Origin: Verrucomicrobiales bacterium
GTDB lineage: Bacteria > Verrucomicrobiota > Verrucomicrobiia > Limisphaerales > UBA9464
NCBI GenBank assembly: GCA_016793645.1
Contig: JAEUHD010000232.1
Span: 1-48,636, forward strand
Direction of reading: 5' to 3'
DNA length: 48,636 nucleotides
Within the stretch, counting starts at the first letter, position 1; every line of letters starts with the position of its first letter. Below the pieces are notes generated by a model that worked only from the letters and a program-made list of their open reading frames with translations, had not been told where the DNA came from and ran no database searches. Made by a program: the position numbers and the translations under genes. Shown piece by piece: positions 1 through 7,821 of the stretch.

Positions 1-296
1 CGGGTGGAGAAGAGTCCGCGACGTCGGGAAGGACCGCGCGGGGGCATGACCATTGGACGCCACGTCGTGTTGCGATGAAACCACGACAGCAGCCAGATGC
101 GGGTGAATCCGGCGAGGTCCGACACCGCGCGGTCGAATCCGCAGCCCGGCAGCAATTCCACCACGTTGTTCTCGTCCACCGCCTCGTCCGGTTGGTGCAA
201 GGTCTGGAACTTGACCTGCTTGGCGGCGCGGAGGAATCCGATGGGCCGCACCGTCAGCGGCGGGAGTTCGGACGGAATCTCGGAGCCGGGAGCCAT
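1..296 (-). CDS. trmO: TrmO-type tRNA methyltransferase, N-terminal part (cut by window edge)
   Basis: The first 98 codons of a gene that runs leftward off the window. The ATG at 294-296 opens a frame that stays open to base 1. The TrmO/TsaA family uses S-adenosylmethionine to N6-methylate the threonylcarbamoyl-adenosine at position 37 of certain tRNAs in the cytoplasm. Family hallmarks seen directly are RPIGFLR (residues 17-23), the block around 60-76 containing GFTRIWLL and WFHRN, and PPRG followed by RRRGLFST (85-98), which in complete members continues into the cofactor-binding RPNPIG stretch. That last part lies outside the window. The start is 44 bases downstream of the stop of the preceding lipoprotein gene on the same strand, so the two may be co-transcribed. 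No clear ribosome binding site is visible. The family call rests on motif recall, not on a search. Confidence 0.85.
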   Translation of the reverse strand, partial: MAPGSEIPSELPPLTVRPIGFLRAAKQVKFQTLHQPDEAVDENNVVELLPGCGFDRAVSDLAGFTRIWLLSWFHRNTTWRPMVMPPRGPSRRRGLFST

Positions 297-339
297 TCGC
301 GAGCATGGCGGCGGCGCTGTGCCGAGAACAAGGACGGGT

Positions 340-1515
340 TCAATCGCGGAGGACGCGGATGGTTCCGTTCCGGTCGTTCAACTGGATCCGGGGTTCGCCG
401 GCGGCGACGTCCGAACCGCCGGGTGGTTTGCCCGTCACCGGGAAATCGGACTCCACCTTGCCAAAGTCGGAGTGGGCCTCGATGCGCGGATTGAGTCCGG
501 ACGGGAGGCGCACCTCGAGCGTCGCGAAGCTCGTTTCGGCGACAAGATTGGTCAGGGCGGTGGAGCGGGCCCGGATATGGATGCCTCCATTCTGGTTTCG
601 CGCGGTGATGGCGGGGCCGTCGGTGTCGAGACGAAGGGGTGCGAAGGAGGTGTCCGCAATCACGGGACCGTGCAATTCGGAGGCGGCAATCCCGCCATTG
701 CGGTTTTCGAGGCTGGTCCGTCCCGAAATGTTTCGAACCTCGATGGGTGCGAAGGAGGTGCCGGCCTCCAGTTCGGCGGCGTCGGAGACCTGGATGGATC
801 CGTTGGCATTCTTGAGGCGGGCCGGGCCGCGGATGGATTCCGCCTTCAAAGGCGCGAATCCGGTCTTCGCGTCCAGGGAACCGCGGATATCCAGGGCTTC
901 AATCGAGCCGTTCCGGTTGGTCAATTTCGCCGGACCGGTGCGCTGCACCCGCAGGCTTCCGAACGAGGCCTCGGCGGTGACGGCCCCCCCGATGTCCTCG
1001 AGGGTCATTTTTCCGTTGGAGGACCGGGCGGAGACATCCGCGGTGAATCCCTCGACCTCCATCGGACCAAACTCATTGGACGCGTGAACAAGGACGTGGC
1101 GCGGGACGCGGACTTCGAGGTCCGACTGGACCGAGGCGTGCCGGCCCGGACTGGGCGGATTGAACTCGATGCGGACGGCGGATCCGTTGGTCGTGGATGT
1201 GACGGTGGCCGACTCGACGACCAGGTTGCCTGCGGCGGAGTCCCGCGCCTTGATCCGAATGGTGCTCGTCCACGACCAGGGCCCGGAGTCCGATCCGACG
1301 ATGCGGAGTTTTCCATACCGGTTGACCACTTCGAGTTCGCGGACGTCGGTGCCGATCCCTCCCTGGCTCGTCAATTCCGTTGCGAATCGATAATCCCCGG
1401 GGTGATCCCCGCCTCCGGAATCGGAATTCGAACGGGATTTTCCGGTTTCGATGTGAATGCAGCCACAGAGGGGGATCGCGAGGGCGAAGGCGAGGAGCGA
1501 GGGGATCAGTTTCAT
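340..1515 (-). CDS. Putative lipoprotein with DUF4097-like beta-solenoid repeats
   Basis: A 391-residue exported protein. The N-terminus is a lipoprotein signal ending PLCGC, so Cys19 is the probable lipidated residue. Residues 60-140 resemble the start of DUF4097 'putative adhesin' domains. From about 147 the chain is built of a repeat of 35-36 residues with two alternating motifs: a [ST]-F-[AG]-P-[LI] strand at about 148, 184, 219, 254, 290 and 329, and an N-x-N-G-[GS]-[IM] turn at about 165, 200, 236, 271, 307 and 381. This pattern is typical of a right-handed beta-solenoid. Function is unknown. DUF4097 proteins are often linked to envelope sensing, but nothing here proves it. Its start faces the divergent membrane protein gene across a possible operator. 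Confidence 0.8.
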   Translation of the reverse strand: MKLIPSLLAFALAIPLCGCIHIETGKSRSNSDSGGGDHPGDYRFATELTSQGGIGTDVRELEVVNRYGKLRIVGSDSGPWSWTSTIRIKARDSAAGNLVVESATVTSTTNGSAVRIEFNPPSPGRHASVQSDLEVRVPRHVLVHASNEFGPMEVEGFTADVSARSSNGKMTLEDIGGAVTAEASFGSLRVQRTGPAKLTNRNGSIEALDIRGSLDAKTGFAPLKAESIRGPARLKNANGSIQVSDAAELEAGTSFAPIEVRNISGRTSLENRNGGIAASELHGPVIADTSFAPLRLDTDGPAITARNQNGGIHIRARSTALTNLVAETSFATLEVRLPSGLNPRIEAHSDFGKVESDFPVTGKPPGGSDVAAGEPRIQLNDRNGTIRVLRD

Positions 1516-1613
1516 GGAGTGGAGACGCGGTCCGGGAATCGTTCTTCACCCGGCATTGGCTCCCGAAGCACCCGCACGTCCATGGGAAAGTTTCATTCCG
1601 ATGGCTGCAAGGG

Positions 1614-1640
1614 TGTCAATGATGCTTGACAAGTGACAAG
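1614..1640. promoter_or_regulatory. Dyad of TTGACA half-sites between divergent genes
   Basis: TGTCAA (1614-1619) and TTGACA (1626-1631) form a perfect 6-bp inverted repeat with a 6-base spacer. A further GTGACA copy follows, giving the tandem TGACAAG TGACAAG at 1627-1640. Each arm is also a consensus -35 hexamer pointing outward, one toward the lipoprotein gene and one toward the membrane protein gene, although neither has a good -10 box at the right distance. The site could be a pair of divergent promoters, an operator for the nearby XRE regulator, or both. The sequence symmetry is seen directly. The role is inference. Confidence 0.4.
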
Positions 1641-1670
1641 CTTGCTTTACAGGTGGTTCCGAAATTCATC

Positions 1671-2093
1671 ATGAAGACTTCATCCAATCTCCTGCCGGAG
1701 CCGGTGCAGATGTCGGTCCGGGAAGCCCTCCGCCTCAATGCGTGGGCCGTGGTATCTGTGGTGGCGGCCGTTGTGGCCCGGGTGTGGCTCCAGACCCCGG
1801 GACTGGGCGGAGCGCTGCGAGGGATGGTGGCGTTGCTGCCGATTCTTCCCGGACTCCTGTATGTGCGCTCCCTGTGGCGCTGGATCCGCGGACTCGATGA
1901 ACTGCAGCGGCGGACCCAGTTGGAGGCGGTGTGCGGTTCCGCGTTGGGGATGCTGCTGGTGACGCTGTCGGCGGACCTGCTCCGGGGAGCGGGGTTTGGG
2001 CTGGGCCTGAACTTTGGCTGGGAGGGGTACTTCGTCCTCACGTTTTTGTTCTATGTCGTGGCAGTCCTGGTCGCCCACCGGCGCGTCCGATGA
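1671..2093 (+). CDS. Small four-helix membrane protein paired with an XRE regulator
   Basis: A 140-residue protein with four predicted membrane segments at about 22-40, 47-65, 87-107 and 118-135. The loop between helices 2 and 3 carries RGLDELQRRTQLEA, a conserved-looking acidic and basic stretch common in small membrane proteins encoded with an HTH partner. I chose the ATG at 1671. The in-frame TTG at 1626 would put the promoter-like TTGACA inside the gene. AGGTGG at 1651-1656 is a possible but distant ribosome binding site. The stop codon overlaps the start of the next gene (ATGA at 2090-2093), so the two are probably translationally coupled. Biochemical function is unknown. Confidence 0.75.
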   Translation: MKTSSNLLPEPVQMSVREALRLNAWAVVSVVAAVVARVWLQTPGLGGALRGMVALLPILPGLLYVRSLWRWIRGLDELQRRTQLEAVCGSALGMLLVTLSADLLRGAGFGLGLNFGWEGYFVLTFLFYVVAVLVAHRRVR

Positions 2094-2305
2094 AAAACCG
2101 ACTTCGGGAACTGCGCGCCCAGAGCGAGTGGTCGCAGGGAGACCTGGCGGAGAAACTGGGAGTTTCCCGTCAGACCATCAACGCGATCGAGACCGAGAAG
2201 TACGACCCGAGCCTTCCCCTGGCCTTCAAGATTGCCCGATTGTTCCGCGAATCGATCGAGGCGGTGTTCAGCGATGAAGGCGGGACCCCGAAAGGACGGG
2301 GCTGA
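2090..2305 (+). CDS. Small XRE-family HTH transcriptional regulator
   Basis: A 71-residue protein that is almost entirely one Cro/C1-type helix-turn-helix: LRELRAQSEWSQGDLAEKLG followed by VSRQTINAIETEKYDPSL. Residues 15-37 hold helices 2 and 3, with SRQTIN in the recognition helix. The closing LFRESIEAVF is typical of the short YozG-like group. Such proteins bind DNA as dimers and commonly regulate their own operon. The start codon overlaps the stop of the upstream membrane protein gene, so the pair forms one unit. The dyad of TTGACA elements at 1614-1640 in front of the unit is the obvious candidate target. It is tail-to-tail with the Cys-rich lipoprotein gene, 9 bases away. Confidence 0.88.
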   Translation: MKNRLRELRAQSEWSQGDLAEKLGVSRQTINAIETEKYDPSLPLAFKIARLFRESIEAVFSDEGGTPKGRG

Positions 2306-2326
2306 ATCGGCCCGTCAGGGTTTTTT
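2295..2326 (+). terminator. Possible weak terminator after the XRE gene
   Basis: GACGGG (2295-2300) can pair with CCCGTC (2311-2316) around a 10-base loop. After AGGG there is a run of six T (2321-2326). The four-base gap before the T run weakens it as an intrinsic terminator. It overlaps the last codons of both convergent genes. Confidence 0.35.
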
Positions 2327-3163
2327 CGGTCCCTGGGTGACCTCGGCGCGGGCGATGGTGATGACCTCGCCCGTGCGGGTCTTGAACATCACGACGACAT
2401 CGTCGCCGCCCACCTCCTTGGCGAGAAACGCCCGGCCGTCCTGAAGGCGGACGAGGTCGGGGTTGCGATTAAACCACGGGTTGTCGGTGGGCTTCCACGT
2501 CGCGGGGATCGCGCCTTTGGCCTCGCAGAGTTCGCAGGCGGTCTTTCCCGTCGCGTCGCACGTTTTGCAGCGGATGACCTGGCGGCCACCGCAGGTCGGA
2601 CACGGCCCCTGGCTCACCATCTTCCCTCCCTGCGCCACCCAGACCTCCCCGGCGTGGCCTTCGTTGATGGTCCAGGTTCCACCTCCGGGGACCTTGATTT
2701 TGGCCGCCATGCCCCCGTGCGCGGTGTCCGGAACCCACGTACCCTGGTTTCGCTTCAGGCATCGTCCCGGGCAGGTCAGGTATCCGGACCTGCATCCCGG
2801 GGCCACGCAAGTGACCTGTCCCTGACCGTCGCATTCGAAACAGCGTTGTTCCCCGGGGCCTGGAGCCTGCGGGGCCGGGGGCGTCGGAGTGGCAACGGTG
2901 GCGGATTTCGTTCCCGCGTTGTTTTTGGCCTTGGGCTTGCCCCCGTTGGCGCGCCGTTTCTCCTCCAGCTTGCGGGTGAGTTCGATTTCGGTCGGATCCG
3001 ATCCATCCACCTCATTGGCTTCGGCCACCACCACGACCGGTTCCTTGGAGTGGGAGCGGGAACCGGTGGCGGGCGGGGTACCCTTTTCACAGCCCGCAAG
3101 CATCGCAGCCATCACGACGACCGAGACTGACGAAACGATTTGGGAGAGAGTGGATTGTTTCAC
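2315..3163 (-). CDS. Cys-rich lipoprotein with DnaJ-type CxxC motifs
   Basis: A 282-residue protein if started at the GTG at 3161-3163, which gives a clean lipoprotein signal ending MLAGC (lipidated Cys25). A longer frame opens further upstream but its extra residues look non-coding. After a charged and Pro-rich linker (about 40-105) there are twelve cysteines: pairs at 108/111, 119/124, 131/135, 188/191, 199/202 and 210/213, several followed by Gly as in the zinc-binding CxxCxGxG repeats of DnaJ (CFECDGQG, CPTCGG, CKTCDATG, CELCEAKG). Residues 235-275 (LQDGRAFLAKE, then a strand-rich stretch) may be a small beta domain. Zinc binding is probable by family analogy. An extracytoplasmic location would be unusual for such a module. 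Function unknown. Confidence 0.78.
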   Translation of the reverse strand: MKQSTLSQIVSSVSVVVMAAMLAGCEKGTPPATGSRSHSKEPVVVVAEANEVDGSDPTEIELTRKLEEKRRANGGKPKAKNNAGTKSATVATPTPPAPQAPGPGEQRCFECDGQGQVTCVAPGCRSGYLTCPGRCLKRNQGTWVPDTAHGGMAAKIKVPGGGTWTINEGHAGEVWVAQGGKMVSQGPCPTCGGRQVIRCKTCDATGKTACELCEAKGAIPATWKPTDNPWFNRNPDLVRLQDGRAFLAKEVGGDDVVVMFKTRTGEVITIARAEVTQGPKKP

Positions 3164-3533
3164 GAGGTGCGGGCGATGGTTTGGGTGGGCCCCTTTCGAT
3201 GGGTGAGGGTCGACGGATCCTCGGATCACGGTGCCGAACGTCCGTCCATGGGTCAATGAGAGGTCCAAAACCGGAAGCTCCGCCCCCCCCGTTTGCCTGC
3301 GAATTCCCGGGTTGCAAGAACTGATGTTAATGGGTAAGAAGTTCCCACGCCCGGTTTGTTGCGATGAGTGTGATCGACGGCGTCCGGGCGATTCACGCAT
3401 GAAAGCGGCTTCCAGCCTTCATCACCGGATTCCTGCCCGGTGCTTCCGAATTCTTCGACTTCCCAATGCCGCGAGGTGGAAGCATGCGGTCGCCTCGCTT
3501 CCCGGAGTGGCGTCCGAAGGCTTTCCGAAGGGA
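3164..3533. other. Divergent intergenic region, 370 bp
   Basis: No gene is supported here. The plus-strand frame of the DUF1800 gene is open through this stretch, but its translation has no protein-like character before about 3399. A weak plus-strand promoter candidate is TTGCAA (3312-3317), a 17-base spacer and TAAGAA (3335-3340), which would fit an alternative DUF1800 start at 3399. I see no hairpin with a T run, RNA gene or repeat. Confidence 0.4.
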
Positions 3534-6413
3534 ATGCCAGGATTTCGCTGGCTGGGCTGGGCCGCGGTGCTCGCATGGCTCCTGACCGCGGGGATGCTCC
3601 GGGCGCAGGTCGCCGGGGCGATGGATGTGTGGCCGCGGGACAACACGGTGGAATTGGGTTCAGCCAAACAGTTCGGCGCCTACGTACCCATCAATCCCAA
3701 CACGGTGGTATGGCTGGTGAACGACCTTGTGGGAGGGAACGCCACGCTGGGGACCATCAGTGCCAGCGGCCTTTACACGCCGCCCCCGGTGGCGCCGACG
3801 AACAACGTCCTGACGATCCGGGTTCGGAGTACGGCGTTTCCGTCGTCGTCCGCGTCCACCTCGCTGAAGGTCACCCGCAAGTACCCGTGGCTTTGGAGCG
3901 TCAGGCCATCGGGTGGAAGTTCCATTGTGGTGGGGGCCTACCGCGTGGGTTTGAATGGAAGCAATTTTGCGCCGGATTCCGTGGTGACGGCCAATGGGCT
4001 CGATCTGGTCACCACCTACGTCTCGACGACGCAACTGACCGCGGTGGGGACCGCCGCCGCCGCGGGCACTCTCAATTTTGCCGTGCGCCAGCCGGGGCCG
4101 GGTGCCGTGACGGGGAACTCGGTGGGAGTTTCGGTCGTGGCGGGTGTGGTCACGGTCGCCGTGGCCCCGGTGAGCGCGACGGTTTCGATCGGCACCACCA
4201 AGGCCTTTGCCGCCACGGTGAACGGGACCACCAATGTCGCGGTCACGTGGTCGGTGAATGGGGTCGTCGGTGGAAGTGCGGCGACCGGGGTCATTTCCTC
4301 CACTGGCGTTTATACGGCACCCTCGGTGCTGCCGGCCTCCACCGCGGTCACTGTGCGTGCGACTTCGGTGGCGAGTCCAACTGCCTTCGGTCAGGCCACC
4401 GTGACGCTGACCGCACCGCTGCCCGCCGTCACCGTCACGGTGTCACCGGCCACGACCTCAGTGGTGGTGGGGGGGACGCAGGCATTTGTCTCCACCGTCA
4501 CCGGAAGTGCCAACACGGCCGTCACATGGTCGGTGAATGGAGTCAATGGCGGATCGGCCGCGACCGGGACGATCTCGTCCACGGGTCTTTATACGGCACC
4601 CGCGTCCCTCCCGGCGACACCGACCGTGACCGTCCGCGCCACGTCCGTGGCCAACCCTGCGGGCTTCGCCCAGGCGACGGTCACCCTCGTGCCACCACCG
4701 CCTCCGATCACCGTCGCCGTCCTTCCGGCCACCGCCACGGTTTCCCTGGGCTCCTCCCGCTCCTTTGCCGCCACGGTGACGGGAACCAACAACACGGCGG
4801 TGACCTGGTCTGTGAATGGAATTGCGGGCGGTTCCGCCGCCCTTGGCACGATCACGTCATCGGGAGTTTTCACCGCGCCGTCGGTGATGCCGTCCTCGAG
4901 TCTGCTCACGATCCGCGCCACCTCGGTGGCCAATCCGGCGAAATCCGGCACGGCATCCGCCAGCCTTGCACTGCCCGCCACCACCCCGGGGGAACTGGCC
5001 GCCGCCCGGTTTCTGGAGCAGTCATCATTTGGACCGACGAGGGCTGAGATTGCCCGGGTCCGGCAGATGGGCTTCCCCGCCTACCTCGACGAGCAGTTTT
5101 CCCTGCCGGCCACGCCCATCCCCGTGCCCCCGGGGAATTCCGTCGGGGAACTCCAGCAATGGCTGCTCTCCACCTACACCACGGCGCCGGATCAACTCCG
5201 CCAGCGGGTGATCTATTCCCTGGGTCAGATCGTGGTCACTTCGGCCAACAAGCTCGTGTATGCGGATGCGATGCTGCCGTGGATGAATGCCCTCCGGACC
5301 CATGCCTTTGGCAACTATCGGGATCTGCTCCGCGAGGTCGCGATGTCGTCCTCCATGGGGAAGTACCTGGACCTCGCCAACTCCATGAAGCCGGGCCTCG
5401 GCGGCGGCGCAAACGAGAACTTTCCCCGGGAACTGATGCAGTTGTTCACGATCGGACTCTGGGAGTTGAACCCGGATGGGACGGTGTGGCTGGATCCCAA
5501 TGGAGCTCCCGTGCCGACCTACACCCAGGCGGACGTGATGCAGCTCGCCTTGGCGCTGACCGGTTGGACCTACGCCACCGCTCCCGGCCAGACGCCCCGG
5601 GCCGCCAACAACGAGTACCACGGGGCGCCGATGGAGACGCGTCCGTCGAATCACGACACCAGCGCCAAGAACGTTCTCGGCCGGGTGATTCCGGCCAACC
5701 AGACGGTGCCGCAGGATCTGGAGAGTGTGTTGGAGATCCTGATGACGCATCCGAACCTGCCGCCGTTTCTCGCGACGCGACTCATCCGGAGCCTGGTGAT
5801 GAGCAATCCCAGCCCCGGATACGTCCAGCGGGTGGCGTCGGTGTTCAGTGCGACCGGCGGGGACCTGCGGGCCACGGTGACGGCGATCCTGACCGATGCA
5901 GAGGCGCGCAACGACACGCCGACCGCCACCTCGGGGCGGTTGAAGGAGCCGATCCTCCACATCTCCCAGTTCCTGCGCGCCCTGGATGGGCGCTACAGCA
6001 GCACGGAACAGTTGACCTATTTGTACGACTACATGGCCCAGATGCCGCTGAGTCCGCCGTCGGTGTTCAGCTGGTTCTCGCCCCTGTACCGGGTTCCGAA
6101 GAGCCCCCTCTTCGGACCGGAGTTCCAGATCTATTCGCCGACGGAGGCGACCCTCCGGGGCAATCTGCTGAACTACCTGCTCGGGAACTCCGGCGGGGAT
6201 TTCACGATTGATCTCAGTCCCTACCAGCCCTTCGGAAACGACATGCCCGGGCTGGTCGAGGCGGTGAACCAGCGCCTGCTTTACGGGCGCATGCCGGCCG
6301 GGATGAAACAGGTGCTCATCACTGCGGCCACGCCCGGCTATGACGCCCGCACCCGGATTGAAACCGTCCTGTACCTGACGGCGCTGAGCGGCCAGTACGC
6401 CGTCCAATATTGA
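3534..6413 (+). CDS. Secreted DUF1800 protein with Ig-like repeats
   Basis: A 959-residue exported protein. I chose the ATG at 3534 because it gives a compact signal peptide (FRWLGWAAVLAWLL, then LRAQVAGA). An in-frame ATG at 3399 would add 45 residues. Order of parts: an Ig-like unit at about 28-115, an IPT/TIG-like unit at about 118-205 with the segment NGSNFAPDSVV, three near-identical Ig-like units at about 205-480, and a DUF1800 domain from about 484 to the end, opening with RFLEQSSFGPTRAEI. The DUF1800 family has no established activity. It is regularly encoded beside DUF1501 genes, as here, 22 bases upstream. The repeats suggest a surface or matrix-binding spacer. The pair probably works together outside the cytoplasm. 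Confidence 0.88.
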   Translation: MPGFRWLGWAAVLAWLLTAGMLRAQVAGAMDVWPRDNTVELGSAKQFGAYVPINPNTVVWLVNDLVGGNATLGTISASGLYTPPPVAPTNNVLTIRVRSTAFPSSSASTSLKVTRKYPWLWSVRPSGGSSIVVGAYRVGLNGSNFAPDSVVTANGLDLVTTYVSTTQLTAVGTAAAAGTLNFAVRQPGPGAVTGNSVGVSVVAGVVTVAVAPVSATVSIGTTKAFAATVNGTTNVAVTWSVNGVVGGSAATGVISSTGVYTAPSVLPASTAVTVRATSVASPTAFGQATVTLTAPLPAVTVTVSPATTSVVVGGTQAFVSTVTGSANTAVTWSVNGVNGGSAATGTISSTGLYTAPASLPATPTVTVRATSVANPAGFAQATVTLVPPPPPITVAVLPATATVSLGSSRSFAATVTGTNNTAVTWSVNGIAGGSAALGTITSSGVFTAPSVMPSSSLLTIRATSVANPAKSGTASASLALPATTPGELAAARFLEQSSFGPTRAEIARVRQMGFPAYLDEQFSLPATPIPVPPGNSVGELQQWLLSTYTTAPDQLRQRVIYSLGQIVVTSANKLVYADAMLPWMNALRTHAFGNYRDLLREVAMSSSMGKYLDLANSMKPGLGGGANENFPRELMQLFTIGLWELNPDGTVWLDPNGAPVPTYTQADVMQLALALTGWTYATAPGQTPRAANNEYHGAPMETRPSNHDTSAKNVLGRVIPANQTVPQDLESVLEILMTHPNLPPFLATRLIRSLVMSNPSPGYVQRVASVFSATGGDLRATVTAILTDAEARNDTPTATSGRLKEPILHISQFLRALDGRYSSTEQLTYLYDYMAQMPLSPPSVFSWFSPLYRVPKSPLFGPEFQIYSPTEATLRGNLLNYLLGNSGGDFTIDLSPYQPFGNDMPGLVEAVNQRLLYGRMPAGMKQVLITAATPGYDARTRIETVLYLTALSGQYAVQY
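4147..4975 (+). repeat. Three tandem 279-bp coding repeats (93-residue Ig-like units)
   Basis: The codons for VTWSVNG recur at 4242, 4521 and 4800, exactly 279 bp apart, each followed by G[GS]SAA[TL]G and by Y/F-TAP about 20 residues later. A more diverged copy lies 537 bp before the first one (its Trp codon at 3711), separated by the IPT/TIG-like unit. The constant length with substitutions spread along the units points to tandem duplication followed by divergence. Confidence 0.8.
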
Positions 6414-6435
6414 ACCTGTCCCCGGAGATGACTCC

Positions 6436-7788
6436 ATGAACCACATCCGAATCAGCCGCCGTTCCCTCCTGCGCGGAGCGGGAGCCGCCGCGTTGTTGTC
6501 CCGACTTGGACGCCTGAACTCCCTCGCGCAGACCGCCACCCCCGATTACCGGGCTCTGGTCTGCGTCTTCCTGTTCGGCGGCAATGACGGACACAACACC
6601 ATCATTCCGCTGACGCAATCGGCCTTCAATGCGTATCGCACGGGGCGCGGCAGTCTGGCGTTGCCGGACAACAACGGGCCGCTGCTGCAGGTTCAGTCCG
6701 CCGACGGCACGCCCTACGGATTGAATCCGGGTCTCGCGGCCATTCACCCGTTGTGGGCGCAGGGGCGCCTCGCGGTCCTGGCCAACACCGGCATGCTGGT
6801 GGCCCCCGTCACGCGGCAGGCGTTTCTGTCCAATACCGTGGCGGTGCCCACGAATCTCTTCTCGCACTCGGACCAGCTCCAGCAGATGCAGAGCGGGTTC
6901 CCGTCCGCCACGGGCGGCACGGGCTGGGGCGGACGGACCGTGGACGCCCTGCACACGCTCAATGGCACGTCCACGTTCCCGGCGGCCGTATCCACGAATG
7001 GCCCGGCGCTGTTCTGCACCGGCGGCATTGTGCAGTCGGCCAGCCTGCTGCCCGGATTCGATCTCGACGTCAGCGGACTCAATCTGTGGCCGCAGTCGGC
7101 CTCGGATGCCCGGCGGACGGGCATCCAGCAATTGCTGGAGTTCGACAGTGGACTGGCCCTGATCCAGTCGGCGAACAAGGTGCGCAAGGACGCGCTCGCC
7201 CTGAATGCGATGCTCCGGGGAAATTCCGCCACGGTGTCCACGGCATTCCCCGGGACCAGCCTGGGCGACCAGCTTTTGCAGGTGGCCAAGGTCATCAAGC
7301 TTCGGACGACCACCGGCATGCGGCGGCAGGTGTTCTTCTGTTCGCTCGGGGGATTCGACACGCACGGGTCGCAGAGCTGGCAGCACTGGGACCTTTTGAA
7401 GCAGGTGTCCGAGGCGCTCGCCGCCTTCTACAACGCGACCGCCGAATTGGGCGTCGCGGACCAGGTCACCAGTTTCACGATGTCCGACTTCGGTCGTTCC
7501 CTGCAGCCGAGCGGCTCGGGATCCGATCACGGCTGGGGGAATCACCAACTCATCCTGGGCGGGGCTGTCCTCGGGGGAAGGGTGTACGGACGGTTCCCCG
7601 ATTTGTCCCTGCAGGGTCCGGACGATTGCGGTTCCCGCGGCGTCCTGATCCCCAGCACGTCCACCGAGCAGTACGGGGCGACGCTGGCGCGATGGATGGG
7701 TGTCTCCGATACCGATTTGCCGTCGGTGTTTGGCAACCTGGCCAACTTTGGATCCCCTCAGCAGTCCAACCTCGGATTCCTGGGTTGA
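6436..7788 (+). CDS. Tat-exported DUF1501 protein
   Basis: A 450-residue protein starting with a twin-arginine signal (SRRSLLRGAGAAALLSRL). DUF1501 proteins have a fold related to alkaline phosphatases and sulfatases, but their substrate is not known. Visible family blocks are VFLFGGNDGHNTIIP near residues 39-55, GGFDTHGSQSWQHW near 311-325 and MSDFGRSLQPSGSGSDHGWG near 350-370, which hold the conserved Asp, His and Gly residues. It lies 22 bases after the DUF1800 gene, in the usual order for this two-gene module, and is probably co-transcribed. GGAG about 10 bases before the ATG is a fair ribosome binding site. Confidence 0.9.
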   Translation: MNHIRISRRSLLRGAGAAALLSRLGRLNSLAQTATPDYRALVCVFLFGGNDGHNTIIPLTQSAFNAYRTGRGSLALPDNNGPLLQVQSADGTPYGLNPGLAAIHPLWAQGRLAVLANTGMLVAPVTRQAFLSNTVAVPTNLFSHSDQLQQMQSGFPSATGGTGWGGRTVDALHTLNGTSTFPAAVSTNGPALFCTGGIVQSASLLPGFDLDVSGLNLWPQSASDARRTGIQQLLEFDSGLALIQSANKVRKDALALNAMLRGNSATVSTAFPGTSLGDQLLQVAKVIKLRTTTGMRRQVFFCSLGGFDTHGSQSWQHWDLLKQVSEALAAFYNATAELGVADQVTSFTMSDFGRSLQPSGSGSDHGWGNHQLILGGAVLGGRVYGRFPDLSLQGPDDCGSRGVLIPSTSTEQYGATLARWMGVSDTDLPSVFGNLANFGSPQQSNLGFLG

Positions 7789-7821
7789 AGCTGCGGAGCC
7801 CGTGCGTCGAGCGCCGTCATC

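Noticed and set aside
97..1629. Long open frame on the plus strand opposite the lipoprotein gene (510 codons)
   Set aside because: Its translation is rich in Gly, Arg and Asp with no domain, signal or hydrophobic core. It mirrors the codon pattern of the opposite gene, as expected in GC-rich DNA.
4147..4975. Regular 279-bp repeats considered as a CRISPR-like or satellite array
   Set aside because: The repeats are too long, have no spacers and are in frame within a secreted protein as Ig-like units.
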